From NCBI GenBank assembly GCA_028290325.1, contig JAQGJY010000174.1:1-13841 (forward strand): a DNA stretch of 13,841 nucleotides, read 5' to 3'. The position numbers and the translations under genes are program-made. Below the pieces are notes generated by a model. The model was not told the origin of the DNA. It did not search any database and worked only from the letters and a program-made list of their open reading frames with translations. Positions 1 to 7,238 of this stretch are shown piece by piece. Positions within the stretch are counted from its first letter, which is position 1; each line of letters begins with the position of its first letter. Source of the stretch: Tardiphaga sp. GTDB taxonomy: Bacteria > Pseudomonadota > Alphaproteobacteria > Rhizobiales > Xanthobacteraceae.

Positions 1-965
1 GAGAGCTGGTTGTTGGTGTCGGGCACCACGACCTCGATGCGCTCACGGTCCTCGTCGATCACGACCTTCGAGACTTCGGCGGGAGCCAGCGCATTGACGA
101 TGAAGGTGGCGATATCCGGCGACCACGGAATGATGTCGATCTTCTCGCCCTGCAACTCGTTGACGACGGCCTGCACGCGCGAACCGCGCATGCCGACGCA
201 AGCCCCGACCGGATCGACCGACGAATCGCGCGAGATCACGCCGATCTTGGCGCGGGAACCGGGGTCGCGGGCCACGGCCTTGATCTCGACGATGCCGTCA
301 TAGATTTCCGGCACTTCCTGCGCGAACAGTTTCGCCATGAACTGCGGATGGGTGCGCGACAGAAAGATCTGCGGGCCACGGGTTTCGCGGCGCACGTCGA
401 ACACATAGGCGCGGACCCGGTCGCCGGTGCGGAACACTTCGCGCGGAAGCATCTCGTCGCGGCGCACGATGGCCTCGCCACGCCCGAGATCGACGATCAC
501 ACTGCCATATTCGACGCGCTTCACGGTGCCGTTGACGATGTCGCCGATGCGGTCCTTGAACTCCTGATATTGCCGGTCACGCTCGGCTTCGCGCACTTTT
601 TGCACGATCACCTGCTTGGCCGACTGCGCCGCGATCCGGCCGTATTCCAGCGGCGGCAGCGTATCGGCGATGGTGTCGCCGACCTGGGCGCCGGGATTGG
701 CGCGCTGCGCGTCCTTGAGCGAAATCTGGTTCGCTGAATTTTCCACGACATCGACCACGAGCATGTGGCGCGACAGCCGCAGCTCGCCCTTCTTGGCGTC
801 GATCTCGGCGTGAACGTCGGTTTCCGATCCGTAGCGAGCCCGCGCGGCCTTGGCGATCGCGTCCTCCATCGCTTCGATCACGATGCTGCGGTCGATCGAT
901 TTCTCGCGCGCGACGGCATCGGCGATCTGTAGCAATTCGAGTTTATTGGCGCTGACGGCTGCCAT
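1..965 (-). CDS. nusA: Transcription termination/antitermination factor NusA (3' end outside window)
   Basis: NusA binds RNA polymerase and nascent RNA, affecting pausing, Rho-independent termination and antitermination in the cytoplasm. Reading inward from ATG at 965, 321 residues are visible before the window edge. They cover the N-terminal polymerase-binding domain (about 1-130, starting MAAVSANKLELLQIADAVAR), an S1 domain (about 138-203, GDIVNGTVKRVEYGSVIVDL) and the first KH domain (about 225-280, including VGACVGMRGSRVQAVVNEL); the second KH domain is beginning at the edge. The start has a good Shine-Dalgarno (AGGAG, about 9 bases upstream) lying across the rimP stop. The gap to rimP is only 4 bases, so the two should be co-transcribed, as in most bacteria (rimP-nusA-infB). 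The C-terminal part lies outside the window. Confidence 0.97.
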   Translation of the reverse strand, partial: MAAVSANKLELLQIADAVAREKSIDRSIVIEAMEDAIAKAARARYGSETDVHAEIDAKKGELRLSRHMLVVDVVENSANQISLKDAQRANPGAQVGDTIADTLPPLEYGRIAAQSAKQVIVQKVREAERDRQYQEFKDRIGDIVNGTVKRVEYGSVIVDLGRGEAIVRRDEMLPREVFRTGDRVRAYVFDVRRETRGPQIFLSRTHPQFMAKLFAQEVPEIYDGIVEIKAVARDPGSRAKIGVISRDSSVDPVGACVGMRGSRVQAVVNELQGEKIDIIPWSPDIATFIVNALAPAEVSKVVIDEDRERIEVVVPDTNNQL

Positions 966-969
966 TTGC

Positions 970-1782
970 TCAGTCTCCTTCAGACGAATCTGTGGTGGGC
1001 GAATCGGTAAGGCCCAGTCGCCGGCGTTCTGCGGCGGCGAGCCGGTGGTCTTTGGTGTTGGTCGGGGCCGGCTTCTTTGCCGTCTTTGCCTTCTTGTCTT
1101 TAATTTTTGCTTTCGGCTTGCTGTCGCGCGACGGATCGCTGCGTTTGGCATGCGGCGGAGGCGGCGGCGCAAGGCCGAGTTCCTGCTTCAGATCGCGCTC
1201 GGCGAGCTTGCCGCGACGCATCGATTCCGCAACCAGCTCATCGGTCAGAACCAGCCGCGCATCGGCGATATCCTCGATCGCCAGCACCAGGTCGGTCTGC
1301 GCCTCGCCCTTGCGATTGTCCTCGCGTTGCAGCCGGATCGTGTCGCCGTCGAGCGCGCCGAGCAGGCCACGAAAGCGCTTGCGGCCCTCGTGCGGCACCG
1401 CCATCTCGATCTTGATCTCATGTCCTTCGTAGCGCGCGAAATCCGAGCGCCGGACCAGCGGACGATCGATGCCGGGCGATGAAACCTCAAGCCGATAGGC
1501 TTTTTCGATCGGGTCGGCGACGTCCAGCACCGGCGACAGCGCCCGCGAGATCGCTTCGCAATCCTCGAGCTGCATGGTGCCGTCCGGCCGCTCGGCCATG
1601 ATCTGCACGGTGCAGCCGAGTTCGCCGGAAATCTTGATCCGCACCAGCCGGTAGCCCATGCCCTGCAAGACCGGCGCGGCGACGGCCGCGACGCGCGCGC
1701 CCATGCCTGGTTCAACCACCAGCCGGGGTTCGGCGAGCAGTTCAAGATCGGTCTCTGTCAGGGCGGCGGTCTCGTCGGTCAT
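970..1782 (-). CDS. rimP: Ribosome maturation factor RimP
   Basis: RimP assists late 30S subunit assembly. The 270-residue product has the two RimP domains: an N-terminal part (about 25-108, with GYRLVRIKISG, the acidic patch QLEDCEAISRALSPVLD and the signature YRLEVSSPGIDRPL) and a C-terminal SH3-like part (about 112-180). A further 90 residues follow, with a five-proline run (206-210) and a Lys/Arg-rich tail ending AAAERRRLGL; E. coli RimP is only about 150 residues, and long tails are usual in this family of alphaproteobacteria. I chose ATG 1782 because MTDETAAL matches where relatives start. The frame stays open upstream to another ATG at 1968 (332 residues), and no strong Shine-Dalgarno precedes 1782, so the start is not certain. 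It is followed after 4 bases by nusA. Confidence 0.93.
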   Translation of the reverse strand: MTDETAALTETDLELLAEPRLVVEPGMGARVAAVAAPVLQGMGYRLVRIKISGELGCTVQIMAERPDGTMQLEDCEAISRALSPVLDVADPIEKAYRLEVSSPGIDRPLVRRSDFARYEGHEIKIEMAVPHEGRKRFRGLLGALDGDTIRLQREDNRKGEAQTDLVLAIEDIADARLVLTDELVAESMRRGKLAERDLKQELGLAPPPPPHAKRSDPSRDSKPKAKIKDKKAKTAKKPAPTNTKDHRLAAAERRRLGLTDSPTTDSSEGD

Positions 1783-1913
1783 GCGGTCGGTTATGTCAGC
1801 GGTCGGTTGTGTTGAAATGGCCCGTCGATCGAAAGCGTCCGGCGGACTCGATCCTGAAGCGACGGCGATGGTATCGGCCGACGACTTCAAACCACGGGGT
1901 CCGTTCAGGTAAT

Positions 1914-1944
1914 AAAAAAGAGCGGGTCCGGACGGGCCCACTCT
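1914..1944 (-). terminator. Intrinsic terminator or attenuator in the rimP leader
   Basis: The minus-strand RNA from 1944 folds as an 8-bp lower stem (one G-U pair), a single C-A mismatch, a 2-bp upper stem and a GUCC loop, immediately followed by six U residues (1919-1914). It lies about 30-55 bases downstream of the candidate promoter and about 130 bases upstream of the rimP start. No minus-strand gene feeds into it from the right: the next gene, 2134-3231, is on the other strand. It would therefore either attenuate rimP-nusA or end a roughly 60-base RNA. Confidence 0.7.
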
Positions 1945-1979
1945 CAAACGCGATCGTATGAGAACCATAAGTTACGCGG

Positions 1980-2008
1980 CATATAGCCGGTTCTGGGCAT
2001 CCCGGCAA
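1980..2008 (-). promoter_or_regulatory. Candidate sigma-70 promoter for rimP-nusA (or a short RNA)
   Basis: Read on the minus strand, TTGCCG (2008-2003) and TATATG (1985-1980) are separated by exactly 17 bases. This gives a plausible -35/-10 pair pointing at rimP, with the expected start near 1972-1973. That is only 4-5 bases before an ATG at 1968 that is in frame with rimP. No better promoter was seen between here and the rimP start. This is a match by eye only. Confidence 0.5.
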
Positions 2009-2133
2009 GGGCGAAGCCGCCCGCGGCGCTGATTTCGCATCGGCCGCGCCGCCCGGCGATTATGGCTAACCCTTCGTTCACACTGCCGAATTAGGTTTGT
2101 CCCCGTCGCCATCGGGGCGTCTCAGGTATTTTC

Positions 2134-3231
2134 ATGGACGCGGCGACGACTCTCATTCCGGGCCTCGACGACGTCCTGGCGAGCGGGAATCCCGAGCGTA
2201 AAACCAGAGCGATCCGGCAGATCGGCAAATTGTTCGCGCAGGGTGCGCCGCATTTCGGCGCGGCCCATGTCGCGTTGTTCGATGACGTTCTGACCGGGCT
2301 GATTTCGCAATCCGATCCCGCCGCCCGCGCCGAACTCGCGGCGCAAATGGCGCCGTTGGCCAACGCGCCGCCGCGACTGGTCGGCCGACTGGTCCATGAC
2401 AATCTGATCGCGATCTCCGGTCCGCTGCTTGGCCGCTCGACGGTTGTCGATGATCCGACACTGATCGAGATCGCGCGCATGAAGGGCCAGCCGCATCTGC
2501 TGGCGATATCCCGTCGTCCGGTGCTGACGCCGCTCGTCACTGACGTGATCGTCCGGCGCGGCGAACGCGATGTCGTCCGTGCCGTGGCGGCAAACAGCGG
2601 CGCGGAATTCTCGCAGGCCGGCTATTCCAGCCTGATCCGCCGCGCCGGTGACGACGGCCCGCTGGCGCTCGCCGTCGGGCAACGCGACGATCTGTCGGAC
2701 GCGCATCTGAAAGATCTGCTCGCCGGCAGCGTTGAGATCGTGCGCCGCCGTTTGCTGGCGAACTTGCCGGCGCCGCGGCACCAGGCGATCGGCCTGACGG
2801 CCCCGACCGCCCCTGCGGCGTCGCTGCGTCGTGACTTCGTCCCGGCGCAAAAAGCGATCCTCGCCTTGCATCGCGTCGGCAGGCTGAACGAAAATGCCGT
2901 GATGGATGCCGCCGCGCGCGGCGATTATGAAACCGTGGTGGCGGCGCTGTCGGCGTTGTCGGGCACGCAGATCGCGACGATCGATCAGCTGTTGCGCGGC
3001 GAGCGGCATGATCCGGTGCTGGTGCTCGGCCGCGCCATCGGCCTGGACTGGAGCACGGTTTACACCGTGATCGCGATGCGTCCCGGCCAGACCCGGGCTT
3101 TACCGGCGCGCGTCGCCGCCGACGCGCGGCTGCATTACGAGCGGCTGCTGCGCGCCACGGCGCAACGCGCGGTCGGCTTCTGGCGCCTGCGTCAGCCGGA
3201 TGTGGCGGCTGACGACGCGGTCTATGTTTAG
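2134..3231 (+). CDS. DUF2336 domain protein, function unknown
   Basis: This 365-residue protein is recognisable as the alphaproteobacterial DUF2336 family by its helical repeat-like body, including the PLVTDVIVRRGERDVVRAVAANSGAEFS-type stretch at about 131-158. The repeated pattern of short amphipathic helices separated by DD, GD or DP turns suggests a HEAT-like solenoid. I see no signal peptide, membrane segment or catalytic motif, so a cytoplasmic scaffold or binding role is the only modest inference. The ATG at 2134 is preceded by a weak AGG about 9 bases upstream. It is the only plus-strand gene here: divergent from rimP-nusA and convergent with trmB, with 11 bases between the two stops. 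No biochemical function is established to my knowledge. Confidence 0.88.
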   Translation: MDAATTLIPGLDDVLASGNPERKTRAIRQIGKLFAQGAPHFGAAHVALFDDVLTGLISQSDPAARAELAAQMAPLANAPPRLVGRLVHDNLIAISGPLLGRSTVVDDPTLIEIARMKGQPHLLAISRRPVLTPLVTDVIVRRGERDVVRAVAANSGAEFSQAGYSSLIRRAGDDGPLALAVGQRDDLSDAHLKDLLAGSVEIVRRRLLANLPAPRHQAIGLTAPTAPAASLRRDFVPAQKAILALHRVGRLNENAVMDAAARGDYETVVAALSALSGTQIATIDQLLRGERHDPVLVLGRAIGLDWSTVYTVIAMRPGQTRALPARVAADARLHYERLLRATAQRAVGFWRLRQPDVAADDAVYV

Positions 3232-3241
3232 CGAATCGAAA

Positions 3242-3257
3242 TTTAGGATCGCCTAAA
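3242..3257. terminator. Small hairpin between the convergent DUF2336 and trmB genes
   Basis: TTTAGG (3242-3247) and CCTAAA (3252-3257) form a perfect 6-bp stem with an ATCG loop, overlapping the trmB stop and last codons. Its place between two convergent stops suits a bidirectional terminator. It is short and AT-rich, with only three T residues following on the minus strand and no T run on the plus strand, so termination would be weak. Confidence 0.3.
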
Positions 3258-3977
3258 GCGAAGATAGGCGGCGCGGCGTCCTTCGCGTTCCGCCTTGCGG
3301 CCGTAGCGCGTCATCGTGTAGCCCGCCCACGGCAACCGCCAGTCGTCGGCGCGCTCGGCCAGCCACACGAAGTCCGGCGACCGGGACAGATGCCACAGCG
3401 TCCATTCGACATACGTGTCGATGTCGCAGACGAAGCGAAACTCGCCGCCCGGGGGCAGCACCCGCGCCAGCTGCGCGATCGTCGCGTCCTGCACGAACCG
3501 CCGTTTCCAGTGCCGCTTCTTCGGCCACGGATCGGGATGGATGAGATCGACGCGCGCCAGGGATTTTTCGGGCGCCCAGGCCAGCAGTTCCGCCGCGTCG
3601 CCCGCGAACAGGCGGATGTTGCTGATGCCGTGGTGCTCGATCTGCGCGAGAATCTTGGCCATGCCGTTGACGTAGGGCTCGCAGCCGATAAAGCCGGTGT
3701 TGGGAAACGCCAACGCCTCCGCGATCAGATGTTCGCCGCCGCCGAAGCCGATTTCAAGCCGCACATTGTCGACCGGCGACGCGAACGCCGAACCCAGGTC
3801 GTCGACGCGGCTGGAAATGTCGAGCGCCAGCGTCGGCAACAATCCGGCGATCAGGTCGGCCTGATGCGCGCGGAGTTTGTGGCCCTTGCGGCGGCCAAAG
3901 AAGGAGCCGTGCCACTGGTCATGATCGGAAGGATCGTCGGACATTTGCTGGGCTTGCGGGTTTCTGACGGCCGTCAC
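3243..3977 (-). CDS. trmB: tRNA (guanine-N7-)-methyltransferase TrmB
   Basis: TrmB uses S-adenosylmethionine to make m7G at position 46 in the tRNA variable loop. The 244-residue frame shows the SAM-binding motif RLEIGFGGGEH (73-83), the family signature HPDPWPKKRHWKRRF (147-161) and the C-terminal TRYGRKAEREG (223-233). The GTG start at 3977 overlaps the upstream regulator's stop by 4 bases (GTGA), implying translational coupling. An internal ATG at 3944 (MSDDPSDHDQ) would give 233 residues and cannot be excluded, since neither start has a well-spaced Shine-Dalgarno. In Rhizobium and Sinorhizobium I recall metK lying between these two genes; here there is no room for it. Confidence 0.95.
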   Translation of the reverse strand: MTAVRNPQAQQMSDDPSDHDQWHGSFFGRRKGHKLRAHQADLIAGLLPTLALDISSRVDDLGSAFASPVDNVRLEIGFGGGEHLIAEALAFPNTGFIGCEPYVNGMAKILAQIEHHGISNIRLFAGDAAELLAWAPEKSLARVDLIHPDPWPKKRHWKRRFVQDATIAQLARVLPPGGEFRFVCDIDTYVEWTLWHLSRSPDFVWLAERADDWRLPWAGYTMTRYGRKAEREGRRAAYLRFRRS

Positions 3978-4393
3978 CCTTCGCCGTGCGGCGCATCCCG
4001 GGCGGCGATCTGCTCGACCATATCGACGATGCTGCGGCGAAGCTTCGCGTCCGAAATACGCGTGAAGGCGCGGGTCAGCGCAAGACCTTCCGACGTCGCG
4101 AGAAAGTCGGCGACATAAGCCGGCGACGCGGCCTCGCTGAAGCCTTCGACGTTGACATTTGTGCCGGGTCCACCGTCGAACAGAAACGACACCGGCACCT
4201 GCAAGATGTCGGAAATCTGTTGAACCCGGCTGGCCCCGACGCGATTGGTGCCTTTCTCGTATTTCTGGACCTGCTGGAACGTCAGGCCGAGCGCCTCACC
4301 CAACTTTTCCTGGCTCATCCCCAGCATCAGGCGGCGCATCCGAATACGGCTGCCGACATATTTGTCGATCGGATTAGGCTCTTTCGCCGACAT
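3974..4393 (-). CDS. praR: XRE/Cro-CI family regulator, PraR-like
   Basis: This 139-residue DNA-binding protein has one helix-turn-helix of the Cro/CI type at about 14-68. The segments NPIDKYVGSRIRMRR, LGMSQEKLGEALGLTFQQVQ and YEKGTNRVGASR match the PraR family of rhizobia, whose studied members repress biofilm, quorum-sensing or reb genes; targets here are unknown. Residues 75-139 form a less conserved helical tail. ATG 4393 is preferred over an ATG six codons upstream because AAGGG lies about 5-6 bases before it and family members begin close to this point. A candidate promoter lies just upstream (4433-4460), so this gene and trmB probably form a two-gene transcript, perhaps with read-through from lnt 124 bases away. 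Confidence 0.9.
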   Translation of the reverse strand: MSAKEPNPIDKYVGSRIRMRRLMLGMSQEKLGEALGLTFQQVQKYEKGTNRVGASRVQQISDILQVPVSFLFDGGPGTNVNVEGFSEAASPAYVADFLATSEGLALTRAFTRISDAKLRRSIVDMVEQIAARDAPHGEG

Positions 4394-4432
4394 CTGTACC
4401 CTTCGCGTCACGTCTGTTCCGGTTCCGACCGC

Positions 4433-4460
4433 AATATGCCTTAGCGACGGACCGCGTCAA
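4433..4460 (-). promoter_or_regulatory. Candidate sigma-70 promoter for the PraR-like gene and trmB
   Basis: On the minus strand, TTGACG (4460-4455) and CATATT (4438-4433) are separated by 16 bases. The expected start near 4426 would give a leader of about 33 bases with a good Shine-Dalgarno. It lies in the 124-base gap after lnt, where no clear terminator is visible. Identified by eye. Confidence 0.5.
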
Positions 4461-4517
4461 ATCCCGCGCCGCGCCGTCACCGGTCAGCGCCGCCGGGTCG
4501 GAACTGGACAAACCGCC

Positions 4518-6131
4518 TTACGCGCGGCGGCGGGGCGGCCGCCGCGCCAGCGCGATCAGCAATCCGGCCGCCACCAGCACCAGCGCGGGCATGTCGCCGA
4601 CACGGGCATAGACCGTAGCCGGAATCGCGGTCGGCAGTCGCGAATCCAACACGCCTTCAATGCCCAAGTCGAGCCGCGCGACGATACGCCCGAGCGGATC
4701 GATCACCGCCGAAATACCGGTATTGGCGGCGCGCACCACCGGCAGGCCCTGCTCGATGCCGCGCATGCGGGTTTGCTGGAGGTGCTGGTAGGGGCCGGTT
4801 GAGATGCCAAACCAACCGTCATTGGTCAGGTTGACGATCCAGCCCGGCCGCTCCCCTTCCGACGCGGCGTCCTCGGTGAAGACCGCCTCGTAGCAGATCA
4901 GCGGCAACATCGGCGGCGCGCCGGCGATCTCCATCGGTCTGCGCCGCGTCCCGGCGAGAAAGCCGCCCTGCACTTTCGTCAGTTGCTCGAAGCCGAGCTT
5001 TTCCATCAGATTCTGATAGGGCAGATATTCGCCGAACGGCACCAGATGCAGTTTGTCATAGACCGACTTCACCGTGCCTTCGTGGTCGATGACGTAAATC
5101 GAATTATACGCCCGCGTGATCGGCACGCTCGCCGGCTGTTCCGGCGGCCGCACCGAGCCCGTGATCAGTTCGGTGCCGCGCGGCAGCAGGCTCGCGATCT
5201 GTGCCATCGCATCGGCTTCGCGCGTCAGAAAAAACGGAAACGCCGATTCCGGCCAGATCAAAACGGTGGCATCCTTGACGCCGGTCGATTGCGGGCCGGA
5301 TGAGCGGTCCGACAGCGTCAGATACTTTTTCATCACGTCGGCCTTGGCCGCGTAATTGAAGCGCACGTCCTGTTGCAGGTTCGGTTGCATGATCCGCAGC
5401 TTGACGCTGTCGATCATCCTGGTCGGCTCACGCGACAGACGAACCGCCCCATAACCCGCCATCACGACGAGCAGGCCGAGCGCCATCACCGGCGCGAGCC
5501 ACGGTCGCCTGATCGAGCCACGACCGTCGATCAGCACCGCCGGACTGGCGAAAATCGCGATCGCCAGAAAAGTCATGCCCCACAGGCCGAGCAGCGAAAA
5601 GCTTTGCGCCAGAGCCAGCGGTTCACTGAGCGCGTAGCCGAAGGCATTCCACGGGAAGCCGGTCAGCACATGGCCGCGCAGCCATTCGCCGATCGTGAGG
5701 CAGGCGGCGAGGGCGAGCACGCGCGAGGCATCGCGGGTCCAGATCGCCCGCGCCAACGCGAAGCCGATCGCGGTGAAGATCGCCAGATAGGCCGGCAATC
5801 CAGCGACGGCGAACGGCAGCAGCCAGCCGAAGGTCGGCGCATCGACCAGAAACGCGTAGCCGATCCAATATAATCCCGGCACGAAATAGCCGAAGCCGAA
5901 GCACCAGCCGGTCAACGCCGCCGCGGGAATGCCGCGCAGCTTGCCCGCGCCCGCGCCGTCGATCAGCCAGACCACCACGGGAAACGTCACGAACAACACC
6001 GGCCACGCATTGAACGGCGCCATCGCCAACGCCGACACCGCGCCGGCGAGCAGCGCCAGCAGCGCGCGCTTCCAGCCCCACATCAAGATAATCGTCAGGC
6101 CAACGCCGCGGATGCGCTGCATTGCCGTCAT
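4518..6131 (-). CDS. lnt: Apolipoprotein N-acyltransferase Lnt
   Basis: Lnt adds the third acyl chain to lipoproteins at the periplasmic face of the inner membrane, the last step of lipoprotein maturation. The 537-residue product has an N-terminal bundle of hydrophobic segments (about 20-230, e.g. RALLALLAGAVSALAMAPF), a nitrilase-like domain (about 245-500) and a last membrane helix (about 512-529). The Glu-Lys-Cys triad is intact: E295 (WPESAFPF), K360 (YDKLHLVPFGEY) and C413 (LICYEAVF). Length is normal. The start ATG at 6131 overlaps the corC stop by 4 bases (ATGA), so translation is coupled. The order corC then lnt matches E. coli ybeX-lnt. A start at the second internal Met (residue 17) is possible but does not preserve the overlap. 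Confidence 0.97.
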   Translation of the reverse strand: MTAMQRIRGVGLTIILMWGWKRALLALLAGAVSALAMAPFNAWPVLFVTFPVVVWLIDGAGAGKLRGIPAAALTGWCFGFGYFVPGLYWIGYAFLVDAPTFGWLLPFAVAGLPAYLAIFTAIGFALARAIWTRDASRVLALAACLTIGEWLRGHVLTGFPWNAFGYALSEPLALAQSFSLLGLWGMTFLAIAIFASPAVLIDGRGSIRRPWLAPVMALGLLVVMAGYGAVRLSREPTRMIDSVKLRIMQPNLQQDVRFNYAAKADVMKKYLTLSDRSSGPQSTGVKDATVLIWPESAFPFFLTREADAMAQIASLLPRGTELITGSVRPPEQPASVPITRAYNSIYVIDHEGTVKSVYDKLHLVPFGEYLPYQNLMEKLGFEQLTKVQGGFLAGTRRRPMEIAGAPPMLPLICYEAVFTEDAASEGERPGWIVNLTNDGWFGISTGPYQHLQQTRMRGIEQGLPVVRAANTGISAVIDPLGRIVARLDLGIEGVLDSRLPTAIPATVYARVGDMPALVLVAAGLLIALARRPPRRRA

Positions 6132-7237
6132 CGCGACGCGCCGGACGTGTCGGGCGACGGCTGCGCACCATCGCTTGACGCCGCGGTCGTGTCGCTCGCG
6201 GCATCGCGGCGCCGCGTCTCGCGCGTGCGCGGCGCCGGCCGCTCTTTCTTGACACTGATCCGCAGCCGCTTGACGCGGCGAGGATCGGCGTCGAGCACTT
6301 CGATCTCGAAATGACCGGGGCCGGAAATGACTTCGCCGCGCACCGGCAGGCGCCCGACATGGGTCACAAGATAGCCGCCCAAGGTCTCGACCTCCTCACC
6401 CGCCTCGCCGGTGATGAACTCATCGCCGATCATGGCGCGGACGTCCTCGAGACTGGCGCGTGCGTCGGCGATGTAAAAATCGCCGTGCTTGACGATGTCG
6501 GGCGGCTCGTCGCTGTCGTGTTCGTCATCGATCTCGCCGACGATCTGCTCGACGATATCCTCGATCGAGACCAGGCCATCGGTGCCGCCATATTCATCGA
6601 CGACCAGCGCCAGATGAATCCGCGACGCCTGCATCTGCGCGAGCAGGTCGATCGCGCGCATCGACGGCGGCACGTAAAGCAGTTTGCGGATGATGTTGGT
6701 TTCGCTGAGCGGCATCGCCAGATCGACGGCGCGCAGATCGAGCCCGCCGGGCAACGGCTTCTTGCGCTTCGACGGAATCGTGACCGCGCCGCGGGCGCGG
6801 GCGGTCATGAAGGCGACGAGATCGCGGATATGCACGATGCCCTCGGGATCGTCGAGCGTTTCACCATAGACGACGAGCCGCGAATGCGCCGCGCTCTCGA
6901 ACAGGCTCATCAGGTCCGCCAGCGAAACGTCACGCTTCACGGCGACGATATCGGCGCGATGCACCATCACGTCGGCGATGCGCCGTTCGTTGAGATTGAG
7001 AATATTGCGCAGCATCGTGCGCTCGATCGGCGAGAACGAGGTCTCGTCCGGCGTCGAGGCATCGAGCACCACTTGCAGATCGTCACGCACCGAGCCGGGC
7101 TTCCAGCCGAACAATGTGCGGATCGCGCGTGTCAGCCAGGTGTCGGCGGTCGGCCGGCCGACCTCGCCGACAGGCACCACGGCGGGAAGGTTGCGCGTGT
7201 TGCGCGGATTGTCGTGAATGGGTTCCGAATCGGCCAT
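6128..7237 (-). CDS. corC: CorC/YbeX-type CBS domain protein
   Basis: This is a soluble 369-residue protein of the hemolysin-C/CorC group. It has two CBS domains (about 84-145 and 173-236, with VVDEYGGTDGLVSIEDIVEQ) and a C-terminal CorC/HlyC transporter-associated domain (about 250-330). It lacks the N-terminal DUF21 membrane domain of the longer relatives, as does E. coli CorC/YbeX, which has been linked to magnesium/cobalt efflux and, with YbeY, to ribosome metabolism. CBS domains usually bind adenine nucleotides. A variable charged and Ser/Thr-rich tail (331-369) follows. I chose ATG 7237 (MADSEPIHDN), one base after the ybeY stop; an upstream in-frame ATG at 7393 would lie deep inside ybeY. 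Its own stop overlaps the lnt start. Confidence 0.95.
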   Translation of the reverse strand: MADSEPIHDNPRNTRNLPAVVPVGEVGRPTADTWLTRAIRTLFGWKPGSVRDDLQVVLDASTPDETSFSPIERTMLRNILNLNERRIADVMVHRADIVAVKRDVSLADLMSLFESAAHSRLVVYGETLDDPEGIVHIRDLVAFMTARARGAVTIPSKRKKPLPGGLDLRAVDLAMPLSETNIIRKLLYVPPSMRAIDLLAQMQASRIHLALVVDEYGGTDGLVSIEDIVEQIVGEIDDEHDSDEPPDIVKHGDFYIADARASLEDVRAMIGDEFITGEAGEEVETLGGYLVTHVGRLPVRGEVISGPGHFEIEVLDADPRRVKRLRISVKKERPAPRTRETRRRDAASDTTAASSDGAQPSPDTSGASR

Positions 7238-7238
7238 A

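Larger units (their letters stand above)
1783..2133. other. 351-base intergenic region between rimP and the divergent DUF2336 gene
   Basis: This is the longest stretch without an assigned gene. On the minus strand it holds a candidate sigma-70 promoter (1980-2008) and an intrinsic terminator-like hairpin with a U run (1914-1944), followed by about 130 bases in which I see no further structure before rimP. On the plus strand, a 5-bp hairpin (CCCCG 2101-2105 with CGGGG 2113-2117) lies in the likely leader of the DUF2336 gene. I could not define a plus-strand promoter. The minus strand has an open frame through 1783-1968 in phase with rimP; I treat it as leader, not as a gene. Confidence 0.6.

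Noticed and set aside
1797..1968. Separate small protein on the minus strand upstream of rimP
   Set aside because: The frame runs straight into rimP without a stop, crosses a terminator-like hairpin and shows no domain. It is treated as leader or an alternative N terminus.
2061..2085. Possible CtrA-type site upstream of the DUF2336 gene (CTAACCCTTCGTTCAC)
   Set aside because: It lacks the TTAA-N7-TTAA pattern; only a weak half-match is present.
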